This document shows positions 32,301 to 39,630 of a DNA stretch of 64,000 nt, one piece after another. Origin of the DNA: Harmothoe impar (lineage: Eukaryota > Annelida > Polychaeta > Phyllodocida > Polynoidae); NCBI GenBank assembly GCA_947462335.1, contig OX381721.1, forward strand, positions 39,396,488 through 39,460,487. Direction: 5' to 3'. The translations under genes were made by a program, and so were the position numbers. The stretch's first letter is position 1; each line of letters begins with the position of its first letter. The notes under the pieces were generated by a model. It was not told the DNA's origin, made no database searches, and worked only from the letters and a program-made list of their open reading frames with translations.

Positions 32301-33525
32301 TTTAGTTCAAGTGGACATCACTACGCCGCCTCACCTACGAGAGTACTTCGAAGAAATGACCCCCGTTTTCAAGAACGCGACCGTTTCAAAATCGGACATA
32401 GGCCCTCACATGTCAGACTTTGCGCAGGAAGAAAAGCTGTTGAGCACGCCTCAGAGATGTCTGATAGGGAGTTACCACGGAAAAAATATTCTCTTGGGAA
32501 CGCCGCTTCTCAAGTGGTATTTAGAGCACGGTTTGATAGTCACCAAAGTGCAGCTGGTGGTAGAATACCTACCTAAACGCTCCTTTGCCGGTTTCGCGGA
32601 CGAAGTGACGGCGGCGCGAAGACGTGGCGACGTGAACGAGAACGAGAAAATTCTGTCAGACTGTTACAAGTTAATGGGAAACGCTACGTACGGTAAAACA
32701 ATCTGCAACAAAGAAAAACACACGGCGGTGAGATACACTGACAGTCGGAAGTTCGAACTATTGGCCAATTCGTGGCGCTTCAAAAAGGCGTCCGAGTTGA
32801 CTTCCGATCTGTTTGAAGTCGAACTACAACCGAAAACGGTCAAGAACAACCTCCCTATTCAGATAGGGTTCATGGTATACCAGTACGCGAAGTTGAAAAT
32901 GTTAGAGTTCACATACGACTTCTTGGATAGATTCGTCGATCGGCGCGATTATGCCCTTTGTCAAATGGACACCGACAGTCTTTACATGGCTCTCAGCGGT
33001 GCCACGTTGGATGACCTAGTGAAACCTCGCCTGAGAGAGACGTACTTCAGAGAGAAACGAAAGTGGCTTCCGACAGCGGTGTGCGACGAGCACTTAGAGC
33101 TTTTCGTGAAGACAAAAACGGAAAGAGTGCGAGAATGGTGTGCGCCGCCCGGCGGATGTTGTGAGAGACGGTACCTTCACGATCTGAGAACTTCGGGGCT
33201 CATGAAAGCGGAGTGGGAAGGTGACGGGATCCTAAGTCTCAACCCTAAGACTTACATTTGCTACGATCGAGTCAGCGACACCGGTGAAAGAAAATCCAAA
33301 AAATGGAGTGCAAAAGGCGTACAGAAGAAACAAAACCCCCAGGAACCAGACGCCTTCTTGGATGTTCTTCGCCAACGAAAAACTCTCATTGCTGTAAATA
33401 GAAATTTCAAAGTGGTGCGAAACAAAATGGTCACCTACACCATAGAGAAAGACGGCGTGCGCTACTTGTATTATAAGCGTCGCGTGCATTCTGACGGTGT
33501 GACAACGAGTCCTTTAGAGATATGA
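29398..33525 (+). CDS. polB: Type B DNA polymerase, protein-primed class (element E)
   Basis: The first ATG in frame is at 29398, giving 1375 aa. Order of parts: Cys/His zinc-binding motif at residues 6-26 (C-x2-C...H-x3-C); a DNLCIFRCISFHL motif near 235; a second Cys/His motif near 347 (CCKCKAAF...H...C). Then come Exo I DFEAFF near 414, Exo II GFNSGRYDLN near 550, Exo III YNNKDV near 682, palm motif A LDANSLYLR near 787, motif B KLMGNATYGK near 1091 and motif C MDTDSLYM near 1190. All catalytic residues for both 3'-5' exonuclease and polymerase are present and the frame is intact, so the enzyme may be active. The DxxSLY and the insertion-rich palm fit the family that initiates from a terminal protein; no terminal-protein gene was identified separately. 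Confidence 0.95.
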   Translation: MTQYVCEKCFKMFKRAYNHERHVENCRVVAKFCPLCGEGDCRKSACRRESLDGVTVPPRICAVPNGEETFTANWPAIQTGVRMHGTRVSVTNFRLPTGELSDAVDTMRRIHLTQRFRYKVGFSVGLLLQHREDKSKLRYFHASQNNATLIQPLPTVTNSETLEELLSKMQNTVACEEVRKLCDADTKWHVLFPTNLNICVYMGPGEFPIGGRITQAGRVGKRSGVLDFPNKDNLCIFRCISFHLYNTSKRASDLLRQFCPAATPESFPGLNIRDLPALENLFDVQIAVYTASRQVPGRKLRRRVTLIRPPSRTVAARGKVNLHLTAKGGLHVSLVTDFNAYAGIYECCKCKAAFTTEFLLKRHRNQLSSCRQVKLRYVGGIYQNSRTIFEALADFSIFPPDGHSGIYPYKIAFDFEAFFRPCKEPSTEHVSLLWDHVPLSASVASDFPGWEGPVCFVRASDADSDPLLDRVLNHINENAKAIGEAVLELYRPTLAKLDAAIGEALLLEEATFTTPSPGGFAAAQTRHPLVQLKKRLLRYIRQAPVVGFNSGRYDLNLIKIRLHSFFASGDRRNQEFSVIKRSNQYLAVYTQHTVFLDVVNYLAPGYNYATYLRAFTRNEEKGHFPYEWMTSTRKLANRTLPPRSAFDSELTGVKMSESDYAACQKVWSDEKMQTMEDYLIHYNNKDVKPFIEALKNHAKIFQDRGIDMLKDGVSLAGLTLRFLFQNLEDAFTTFPQFDAVLHALIKENLVGGPSIISHRFHEKGTTRIREHKYGEEARPCQHILGLDANSLYLRCMSEAHCTGYYAVRRPETEFKPEIRQRNSHSALEWLRFVEHDRDVKLRHALNGGEMAVGCRRIRVDGFHAASNTVFQFHGCWFHAHECIPSHRYQCASLREERRDRTTRVSAYLKALGYKLVVVWECEWREMKRRDERVKASQQRWKVDALKVSRNAMSESDILSAVKEEKMFGLVQVDITTPPHLREYFEEMTPVFKNATVSKSDIGPHMSDFAQEEKLLSTPQRCLIGSYHGKNILLGTPLLKWYLEHGLIVTKVQLVVEYLPKRSFAGFADEVTAARRRGDVNENEKILSDCYKLMGNATYGKTICNKEKHTAVRYTDSRKFELLANSWRFKKASELTSDLFEVELQPKTVKNNLPIQIGFMVYQYAKLKMLEFTYDFLDRFVDRRDYALCQMDTDSLYMALSGATLDDLVKPRLRETYFREKRKWLPTAVCDEHLELFVKTKTERVREWCAPPGGCCERRYLHDLRTSGLMKAEWEGDGILSLNPKTYICYDRVSDTGERKSKKWSAKGVQKKQNPQEPDAFLDVLRQRKTLIAVNRNFKVVRNKMVTYTIEKDGVRYLYYKRRVHSDGVTTSPLEI

Positions 33526-33746
33526 AAAAAAAAAAAAAAAAAAAAAAAAAATAAGCGTGTGCATCTTTTCAAAAATAGAGTGTCTATCAAGATTGAAAAA
33601 AAAATAAATAAAAAAAAATTAAAAGAAAATATTGTTGTGTTTTTATTATCATACGGCTTCTTTTACTAGTAAGTCGCGCAGTCTCTTAAAGCGTCACTCA
33701 TGTGACGACGTCGCTTCCAGTCACGGGATCCTAAACAAAAAAAAAA
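33526..33746. other. 3' flank of polB: poly-A runs
   Basis: Runs of A follow the stop codon almost at once (33524-33552, 33596-33620), with AATAAA-containing sequence. Probably the polyadenylation region of the polB transcript and the inner border of the right TIR. Confidence 0.5.
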
Positions 33747-34205
33747 ACTTCTTCTTCTTCCGGTCACGTGATCAATCAGGTCGCTTCCGGTTGGCCATTA
33801 AGTCGTGTGACGTCACTTCCGGTCACGTGACTCATCAGGTCACTTCCGATCACGTGATCCTAAATTAGGTCATATGACGTCACTTCCGGTCCCCTAAGTA
33901 GGTCAGTAGGTTACCCAGAATGCACCATCCCCTAAGTAGGTCACTTCCGGTCACCCAATGGAGGCCTCTGATTGGCTGCAGGGTTACCCAGAATGCACCG
34001 CTAATCCCCTAAGTAGGTCACTTCCGGTCACGTGACCAAATGGAGGCCTCTGATTGGCTAACTAGGTCACGTGACGTCACCACTAATCCCCTAAGTAGGT
34101 CACTTCCGGTCACGTGACCAAATGGAGGCCTCTGATTGGCTGCATGTCGATTGAGTAATAAACAGTACTTAACTATAGTCCCGTTCCGATACATACTATA
34201 CTACT
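33747..34205. repeat. Right TIR of element E
   Basis: Inverted counterpart of 24687-25131, with the same CTTCTTCTTC tract at its inner edge and the same ETS/CRE/E-box/CCAAT-type subrepeats. It carries slightly more CACTTCCGGTCACGTGA units than the left. It ends CTATACTACT before the duplicated CCCCTG. Confidence 0.92.
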
Positions 34206-34498
34206 CCCCTGCTTCCCGGACTCCACCTGATTCTCCCGTCGTTTCTGCTCCACACTCGGTACGTTCCTTTGATTATCCTCGGTTCCTTTTATATTCTTTG
34301 TACCTGGCTGTGGTGTGTCTCAGCTGTAATATACATTGGCTCACCTGTACTTCTGTTATTTACAATGTCGTATCTTTCCCCCGTCCTCGGCCCTATATAT
34401 TGTTTACCTCGGGGTTTCCTTCTGATAGCACTTTGTCTCACCGGTGTCATTTTCTTTATTTTGTATGGCTCGGGGTCAAATGGCGCGTTGGGTTGTAG
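34206..34498 (+). pseudogene. Continuation of the antisense ORF of element D beyond element E
   Basis: Open in the frame that joins the ORF at 22823-24691 once element E and its duplicated hexamer are disregarded. It contains a hydrophobic segment (LLYSLYLAVVCLSC) that could span a membrane, then ends at TAG near 34496-34498. It has no start of its own apart from TIR sequence, so it is unlikely to be expressed alone. Confidence 0.4.
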
Positions 34499-34525
34499 CC
34501 CCATGCACTGTATTATTTGGCCCAT
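34289..34525 (-). CDS. Small ORF of element D (78 aa), uncertain
   Basis: Begins MGQIIQCMGLQPNAPFDPEP. Basic and polar, no recognised motif. It overlaps the antisense ORF continuation on the other strand and follows the 195-aa ORF by about 20 bases, consistent with a compact accessory region. It could equally be a chance frame or an exon. Confidence 0.3.
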   Translation of the reverse strand: MGQIIQCMGLQPNAPFDPEPYKIKKMTPVRQSAIRRKPRGKQYIGPRTGERYDIVNNRSTGEPMYITAETHHSQVQRI

Positions 34526-34543
34526 GTCTTCTGCCCTTTTATT

Positions 34544-35131
34544 TTACAGTCGATTCATTCCCTCTACCCATCCAGGTGTGTGCATTTGTCTCATTTCTAA
34601 ATAATATGGTACTGTGGTCGCTCTGTGCACATATTCTGATATATGTTTTCCTTTCATTTTAGCCTCCTTCACAAGAGTAGCTACACACACCAGGCATACA
34701 CAGTTACCGGTAAGTCCTATCATTTGGCTCATTCCTTTTATCTTGTCATTGTACACGGGTATTGTGAGGCACGTTTGTCCCTCTCCCATCATTTGGAATG
34801 GTGTTATTTTCAATCCAAACGCTCTATAACTGTCTCCTACCTCTCCCTCCTGTCTTTCTGTGCTGATTGGTATATATACCACCGCTGTTTCATCGTCTAC
34901 TCTGCTGTATGTTATGTTTGTAGAACATGTCACTATATGTCCTTTTGGTGTTGACATTGTTTTATGTTGTACATATTGTTCTGTATTGTCCTTACTACTC
35001 CATTCGTCCTCTACTAGATCGTCCTCCCTCAGTTGTAGCTTTCTGAAATCTGCTACTACCTTTGTTTGTTGTCTTATACGTTCTAGTGCTTCAAATAGCA
35101 CTCCCCCTCTTTTCCTCTGGTCGCCGTTCAT
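34544..35131 (-). CDS. Element D accessory protein, 195 aa, unknown
   Basis: ATG at 35131 overlaps the end of the preceding ORF by four bases (ATGA overlap), a layout suited to coupled translation. It starts MNGDQRKRGGVLFEALERIR, with a mixed, well-balanced composition unlike the low-complexity surroundings. A central part is rich in Thr/Val (CSTNITYSRVDDETAVVYI) and a short hydrophobic stretch (GNCVCLVCVATLV) lies near residue 140. I recognise no family. It belongs to the block of small minus-strand ORFs after integrase. Confidence 0.6.
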   Translation of the reverse strand: MNGDQRKRGGVLFEALERIRQQTKVVADFRKLQLREDDLVEDEWSSKDNTEQYVQHKTMSTPKGHIVTCSTNITYSRVDDETAVVYIPISTERQEGEVGDSYRAFGLKITPFQMMGEGQTCLTIPVYNDKIKGMSQMIGLTGNCVCLVCVATLVKEAKMKGKHISEYVHRATTVPYYLEMRQMHTPGWVEGMNRL

Positions 35132-35472
35132 TCTGCTCTCTTCCCTATCATGACTTCTTCCCCTTCTTCATTCCTTTCTACAAACAGCTGTAGTTCGGGC
35201 ATGTTGAGTGGTGTGTTGATTGCCATTACTATTCTCCCATGTTCAGTCACTGACTTACATCCGGCTGTTATTCCCTCTGTTGTTAGTAGTCTCCATTCTA
35301 GTCTCCCTGGTCCATTCAAATTGACTTGTATCATGTCAATCACAGCTCCTTCCTTAGTTAAATATAAAGGTTGTTGTTTTTCTACAATTGTCTGTATGGG
35401 TACTGTTTGGCCTTCTATCCGTTGTTGAGTTTCTTTATCACATATAAATGTTCTCATCATTCGCCCTGCCAT
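35128..35472 (-). CDS. Element D accessory protein, 114 aa, unknown
   Basis: ATG at 35472, begins MAGRMMRTFICDKETQQRIE, ends with an acidic tail and overlaps the next ORF by ATGA. Mixed alpha/beta-looking composition, no cysteine-rich or membrane segment. No family recognised. The overlap with the 195-aa ORF argues both are real. Confidence 0.6.
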   Translation of the reverse strand: MAGRMMRTFICDKETQQRIEGQTVPIQTIVEKQQPLYLTKEGAVIDMIQVNLNGPGRLEWRLLTTEGITAGCKSVTEHGRIVMAINTPLNMPELQLFVERNEEGEEVMIGKRAE

Positions 35473-36027
35473 TTCCCCTGTTTCTGTTGTCTGTCTTTGT
35501 TTCCTCTCTTCCCCCTGCAGGTTACCCTGCAGGGCTCCGTTATGTTGTTTAGTCTGTACTCCTCTCCCTTCTTTGCTTGTAGCCCTGTAGTGCTGATCTC
35601 GTGTTGTTCTGTATTATTATTGCTTGTAGCAACCCTCCTCCAGGGGCTCCCCGGTGAGTAGCTGTAGTTGTGCAGTCTCCACGCCCTGAGCTCCTCCTAG
35701 CCGCTCACTACCCCAACCATCAACTGTGGTACATGGCTTGTGGTGTTATGGGCCCGCACTGTGTCTCATGGTAGCGGGTGGCTGGCCTCTACCTCCTGCC
35801 TCGTTGGCTCCTCGGCTCCGACTGGTCCGCCTGCTCCTCCTGCTGGTCCTCTTATCCTTCTGGTGTCTGGTCCCCGTTCTCCCTCCCCCCCCCCTTTTTC
35901 TTTTTCTTCTATGCCTTTTATATCTTGGTTCCCCCCCTCCCATCCCATCCCCCCACCCCCCTTTTTTCTACCTCCCCATTTCTATTCTTTGGACTTGGAC
36001 GTCCAACCCCCCCCTTTTCCTGAATCT
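35473..36027. other. Gap between accessory ORFs of element D
   Basis: Pyrimidine-rich on the plus strand, with C and T runs (35881-35970). Open plus-strand frames here are Pro/Leu/Ser-rich and likely compositional. CCTGCAGGTTACCCTGCAGG, a near-palindrome, lies at about 35515-35534. It could hold splice signals for the downstream ORFs; none is certain. Confidence 0.4.
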
Positions 36028-36600
36028 TTATATGGTTTTATGGCCATCCTTTGATTTTGTCTTCACTGGCCTCTCCACTGCCAATCTTCTCTGTTCTACC
36101 CTCTCCTCGGCTTTGATTGCCATTCTCTTCCCTTCGCTGATCAGTATTCCTTCGGTGATATGTAACTTCTGTATCCTTAGCATTAGCATATCCCATGCGT
36201 CCCTTCGTCTGATGCACTGTCTACACTTCATCCTGACCTCCAGTGTAGCATGTACATAACACACTGGGGTATAGTATCTACTGTCTGTTATCATCCTTAC
36301 CCCAAATTTCATATGGTGTTTATTGACCTGCCATCTTAATACCGTTGGTAATGCGTCGATGTTGATTCTACTCTGCGATATTTTCTGCATGCATAGCTGG
36401 AAAAGGGAGGCTCTCTCTTTCTTAAACAATGGCGGCAGGTAGTATCCTGGGGTCCACATGACATCGGCCACATCACCTCTCCTTTGTCCTTTGTACTTTC
36501 CTGCTGTTACCAACATTTTGTCATATTCCCTATTCCTTTTTTCTGCCTTTCTCCCCTTGGATGATTCCTTCCATTGTGTTCTAGCTGTTTCCCTACTCAT
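36028..36600 (-). CDS. Element D accessory protein, 190 aa, basic, unknown
   Basis: ATG at 36600 overlaps the C2H2 ORF by 8 bases. Strongly basic (many Lys/Arg) at both ends. The middle has a CVHATLEVRMKCRQCIRRRD-like Cys pattern (C-x12-C-x2-C region) that could bind metal. No known family. Basic charge suggests nucleic-acid binding; this is inference. Confidence 0.6.
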   Translation of the reverse strand: MSRETARTQWKESSKGRKAEKRNREYDKMLVTAGKYKGQRRGDVADVMWTPGYYLPPLFKKERASLFQLCMQKISQSRINIDALPTVLRWQVNKHHMKFGVRMITDSRYYTPVCYVHATLEVRMKCRQCIRRRDAWDMLMLRIQKLHITEGILISEGKRMAIKAEERVEQRRLAVERPVKTKSKDGHKTI

Positions 36601-37567
36601 CCTCTTTTCCCTCTTCTGTCTTCTTACAATGGATTCTCTTGATGTGCCTTTTTAGCCCGTGTCGCGATGCATACATTCCCTTGCATATGCTACATCGTAT
36701 CGTTCTGGGTTGGTGTATTATCTCGAAGTGTTCTCTCCTGCCACCTTCTGTAGGCCACACCAGTGGACACCAGTTACATTTATACCCTTCCCCTATATAC
36801 TGTTCTCCGTCCTCCAGGTAGTATGGCCTGTCTGTGTCCTCTCCTGTACTTTCTGTTTGTGTAGTTACTTCCCTGGTGTCTTCTCCTCCACTCTTTCCTT
36901 CTATTATAATATTCAGCCTCCAAGCTTTCCTTGTCTGAGTGGAGGCTTCCTTTGTTTGTTTGTTTGTTACTTCGCTATCCTTTCTGATCTGTTTCCCTTT
37001 CCTGGAGTAATCCAGTGGTTCCTCCTGTTCCGTCTCTCCTTCTTCCTCTACCCCCTGCCTTTTTCTTTTGTATTCTATCTCCCTTTTCCCCTTTCCTGCC
37101 TTCCTTCCCTCTCTTATTCTCCAGTTCTTTTCCTCTCCAGTGAGGTAACCCTCCTTTCCAGGATCCCCCTTCTTGAAAGATGGGGCTGTGGCTTCTCCGT
37201 AGTAATATCTTCCTTTCTTTTCAATCATCTTACTTCTTCTTACTATCTCCTGTCTCTTCTCACTCTCTCTTTGGCTCGTCGACTCCTTTGAGGTTTGATA
37301 TGTCCAATAGTCCTGTAGAAATTCGTCCAATTCCTGTATCTCCTCCCCTTCCTCGTCGGTGAACCCAGTGTTTCCACCTTCTTCTTCTCCCTCGCTTATA
37401 GTTACTATCTCTTTTAGTGCTTCCCTTTCACCGATGGTCGGGTTTTCCTCCTTTCTGCTGTCCCTTTCCATCAATATCAGTTGATTGTCCTCTAGTTGGC
37501 TGATTAATTGTCTTACACTTATGTCGACTCCTTTATACCTGTTGTGTTTTCCAGTATACTCTTTCAT
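36593..37567 (-). CDS. Element D accessory protein with two C2H2 zinc fingers, 324 aa
   Basis: ATG at 37567. The first 240 residues are charged and Glu/Arg/Lys-rich. The C-terminus carries two C2H2 fingers: CNWCPLVWPTEGGRREHFEIIH and CSICKGMYASRHGLKRHIKRIH type (about residues 260-312). A nuclear or nucleic-acid-binding regulator of the element is plausible. Such a finger protein is unusual among Ty3/Gypsy elements, though the host also has large C2H2 genes near by (5973-13464). It follows integrase and overlaps the next ORF. Confidence 0.75.
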   Translation of the reverse strand: MKEYTGKHNRYKGVDISVRQLISQLEDNQLILMERDSRKEENPTIGEREALKEIVTISEGEEEGGNTGFTDEEGEEIQELDEFLQDYWTYQTSKESTSQRESEKRQEIVRRSKMIEKKGRYYYGEATAPSFKKGDPGKEGYLTGEEKNWRIREGRKAGKGKREIEYKRKRQGVEEEGETEQEEPLDYSRKGKQIRKDSEVTNKQTKEASTQTRKAWRLNIIIEGKSGGEDTREVTTQTESTGEDTDRPYYLEDGEQYIGEGYKCNWCPLVWPTEGGRREHFEIIHQPRTIRCSICKGMYASRHGLKRHIKRIHCKKTEEGKEDE

Positions 37568-37755
37568 CGCCTTGTTAATTTCACTAGTATGTCTCTGTAT
37601 GGCCTCAGTGGCCCTTTCCTCCTAATCCTAGTTGTGAGGTTTTATTTGGTTCTCCCCTTTGTGTTGGGCCGCTCCCTGTCTGTGCGACTACGTCTGTATG
37701 CCTGGAGATGTGCATGGGTACTGCCGCATCGTGCTCCCCCCTCCCCCCACCCCTC

Positions 37756-39615
37756 TTACTCGCTGGAGCTGCTCAGCTGCTCCCTTCCTTGTCGTGGTTG
37801 TCTTTTTATTTTACCTTTAGGTATCACCACCTCATCGCTTATTTCTTCCTCACTCCTAGCCTTAGCTGCTAATTGCTCTATTCTGTCTCTTCTTTTCCTC
37901 CTTTCTGTCGCTCTGTCTGCTCTGGCTCTCTTCTTCTCCTGTCTCTGTTTCTCTAATTTCTCCTTCTCTTGCAGTAATTGCCTACTTATGTCTACATTTT
38001 TAGTTCTCCCTCTTTTCTTTGTTTCTCTTTGTTCTTCTTGTTTTTCGTCGCTCTCCTCTTCCCCACTACTAGCTCTCTGTCTCTTGCTCCATTTCCCTAG
38101 AACCTTCTCCTGTCTGTCTCTTTTGTCTGTTAAACTTTGGGCAATCCTAATGGCTGCCTGCCACGTTTTTCTATCCACTCCCGGAATGTTCTGGTCGGGT
38201 GTGGCCTGGCCAATAATATCAGGCCCTACCACCCTATCGGGGGGGCGGATTTGCTCCTCTGGGGACCCCCCCTCACTCCCCTGAGTGTCCGAGTCACTGT
38301 CCTGAGTGTCTCCTGAATTTCTCTGTTCATTGTGGGTTCTCTTATTTTCTTTGTGAATGACATTCGGTTTAGGCCTCCCTATGTTGGGTTGGGTTGGCTC
38401 TTCCTGAGAGCCGTTGCCTTCTATCTCGAGCATGCCATCCCTTCGGGTTGTGTGATCCACGGGCTTTATTCTGTTACCTGGTGTTCCTACTATTTCTCCC
38501 TCCCCTTCCACTATGGTTTCCAAATACGCTCTTTTTAGCTTATTTACATTCGTCAGGTGTCCTATCATCTTTCCAGTTTTGATTGACCTCAGCTGTACCC
38601 TGTTGTCTCCCTTGACCTCCTGTATCCTGTATGGCCCTCTATACTTCCCCGCGAATTTGGATACATTGTTCTCTGCACACATGGGGTCATAGTACCAACA
38701 ATATTCTCCCTCTTTGAAGGCTACCGGCCTTGCTCCTTTGTCCAGCCTATCCCTCATTTTGGTTTCATATACATTGACATGTTCCTTTGCCATTTGCCTA
38801 TATAGCTCTATGCAGTGCTTTGTTCTTATGAACCATTCAGCCTCACTGCCCACCTGTGGTTCCTCCCTCTCCTCGGGGTAACCTATTGGCGTTGGGTCCC
38901 TTCCAAACATAAGGGTATAGGGCGAGTGTCCCGTTCTCAGGCTGATATTGCTCCTGATATTCCATAGTGCTATTCCTAGCAGATCCGGCCAATACTCGTG
39001 ATCCTCTGTCACATAACACGCTATGACGTCCTCCAATGTTTTGTGCAGTCTTTCTGCCCTGGCATTTCCGGTCGGATTTCTCGAGCTCGTGAACCTTTGT
39101 TTACATGTCAGCCGGGCTGTAATTTCCCTGAACATTTTCCCCAGGTATGTGCTTCCCCTGTCACTACACATTACCTCTATTCTACCGTACCTACATGCCA
39201 TTTGTTGTAAGAAAACTGTAGCTGCTGTTGTGGCTGTACAGTCCTTGGTACAGAATGCCTCCGGCCATCCTGTGAGCAGGTCTATGAAGGTCATTATGTA
39301 TTTGTAGCCTTCTTTAGATTTCCTAATCGGTCCTATGAAATCTGTCTGTACTACCTGCCATGGGTAGTCTGGCATGTCCCAAGACCTGGCCTTAGCCCTA
39401 AAATGCGGTGCTCTCTTCCTGAGGGTGCATCTTTCACACCTCCTTACATATTCTACTATGTCCATGTACATGTTTTTCCAGTAGAATGATTCCACTAGCT
39501 TGTTGTTTAGTGCTGTTGTTCCTATGTGACCTCCACACAATATGTCGTCGTGCATCAGGTATAACACCCTAGGTATCATACTCTTAGGTACCATTGTGCG
39601 CGCCTTCACTTCCAT
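37756..39615 (-). CDS. pol: Element D integrase (pol C-terminal part)
   Basis: 619 codons from ATG at 39615, in the same frame as the RT ORF and separated from it only by a TAG at 39631-39633. Zinc-binding H22, H30, C60, C63; catalytic Asp at residues 92 and 152 and Glu at 188 (D-x35-E spacing). After the core, the usual beta-rich module (about residues 275-345) is followed by an exceptionally long, charged, low-complexity tail of about 250 residues. It catalyses insertion of the cDNA into host DNA. The TAG means integrase is either made by readthrough or this copy is damaged. Confidence 0.9.
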   Translation of the reverse strand: MEVKARTMVPKSMIPRVLYLMHDDILCGGHIGTTALNNKLVESFYWKNMYMDIVEYVRRCERCTLRKRAPHFRAKARSWDMPDYPWQVVQTDFIGPIRKSKEGYKYIMTFIDLLTGWPEAFCTKDCTATTAATVFLQQMACRYGRIEVMCSDRGSTYLGKMFREITARLTCKQRFTSSRNPTGNARAERLHKTLEDVIACYVTEDHEYWPDLLGIALWNIRSNISLRTGHSPYTLMFGRDPTPIGYPEEREEPQVGSEAEWFIRTKHCIELYRQMAKEHVNVYETKMRDRLDKGARPVAFKEGEYCWYYDPMCAENNVSKFAGKYRGPYRIQEVKGDNRVQLRSIKTGKMIGHLTNVNKLKRAYLETIVEGEGEIVGTPGNRIKPVDHTTRRDGMLEIEGNGSQEEPTQPNIGRPKPNVIHKENKRTHNEQRNSGDTQDSDSDTQGSEGGSPEEQIRPPDRVVGPDIIGQATPDQNIPGVDRKTWQAAIRIAQSLTDKRDRQEKVLGKWSKRQRASSGEEESDEKQEEQRETKKRGRTKNVDISRQLLQEKEKLEKQRQEKKRARADRATERRKRRDRIEQLAAKARSEEEISDEVVIPKGKIKRQPRQGREQLSSSSE

Positions 39616-39630
39616 GCTTCTCTGTGTCTT

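Larger units (their letters stand above)
24687..34205 (+). mobile_element. Element E: Polinton-like DNA transposon encoding PolB and a Death-domain protein
   Basis: The hexamer CCCCTG at 24681-24686 is duplicated at 34206-34211. The ends are AGTAGTATAG... and ...CTATACTACT, continuing into long inverted repeats of about 450 bp. A 6-bp duplication, AG...CT ends, long TIRs and a protein-primed-type PolB are hallmarks of Polintons/Mavericks. At 9519 bp, E is much shorter than the usual 15-20 kb, and I find no integrase, FtsK-like ATPase, adenovirus-type protease or capsid gene. Its genes are a minus-strand double Death-domain protein and two plus-strand genes (Ala/Ser-rich protein, PolB). It sits inside element D, interrupting the antisense ORF. 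Confidence 0.9.

Noticed and set aside
24687..34205. Element E as a host gene cluster within the retroelement
   Set aside because: TIRs, matching ends and the 6-bp duplication show it moved as a unit.
34136..34498. Independent gene starting in the right TIR of E
   Set aside because: Its first 20 or so codons are TIR sequence shared with the left TIR; the remainder is the continuation of element D's antisense ORF.
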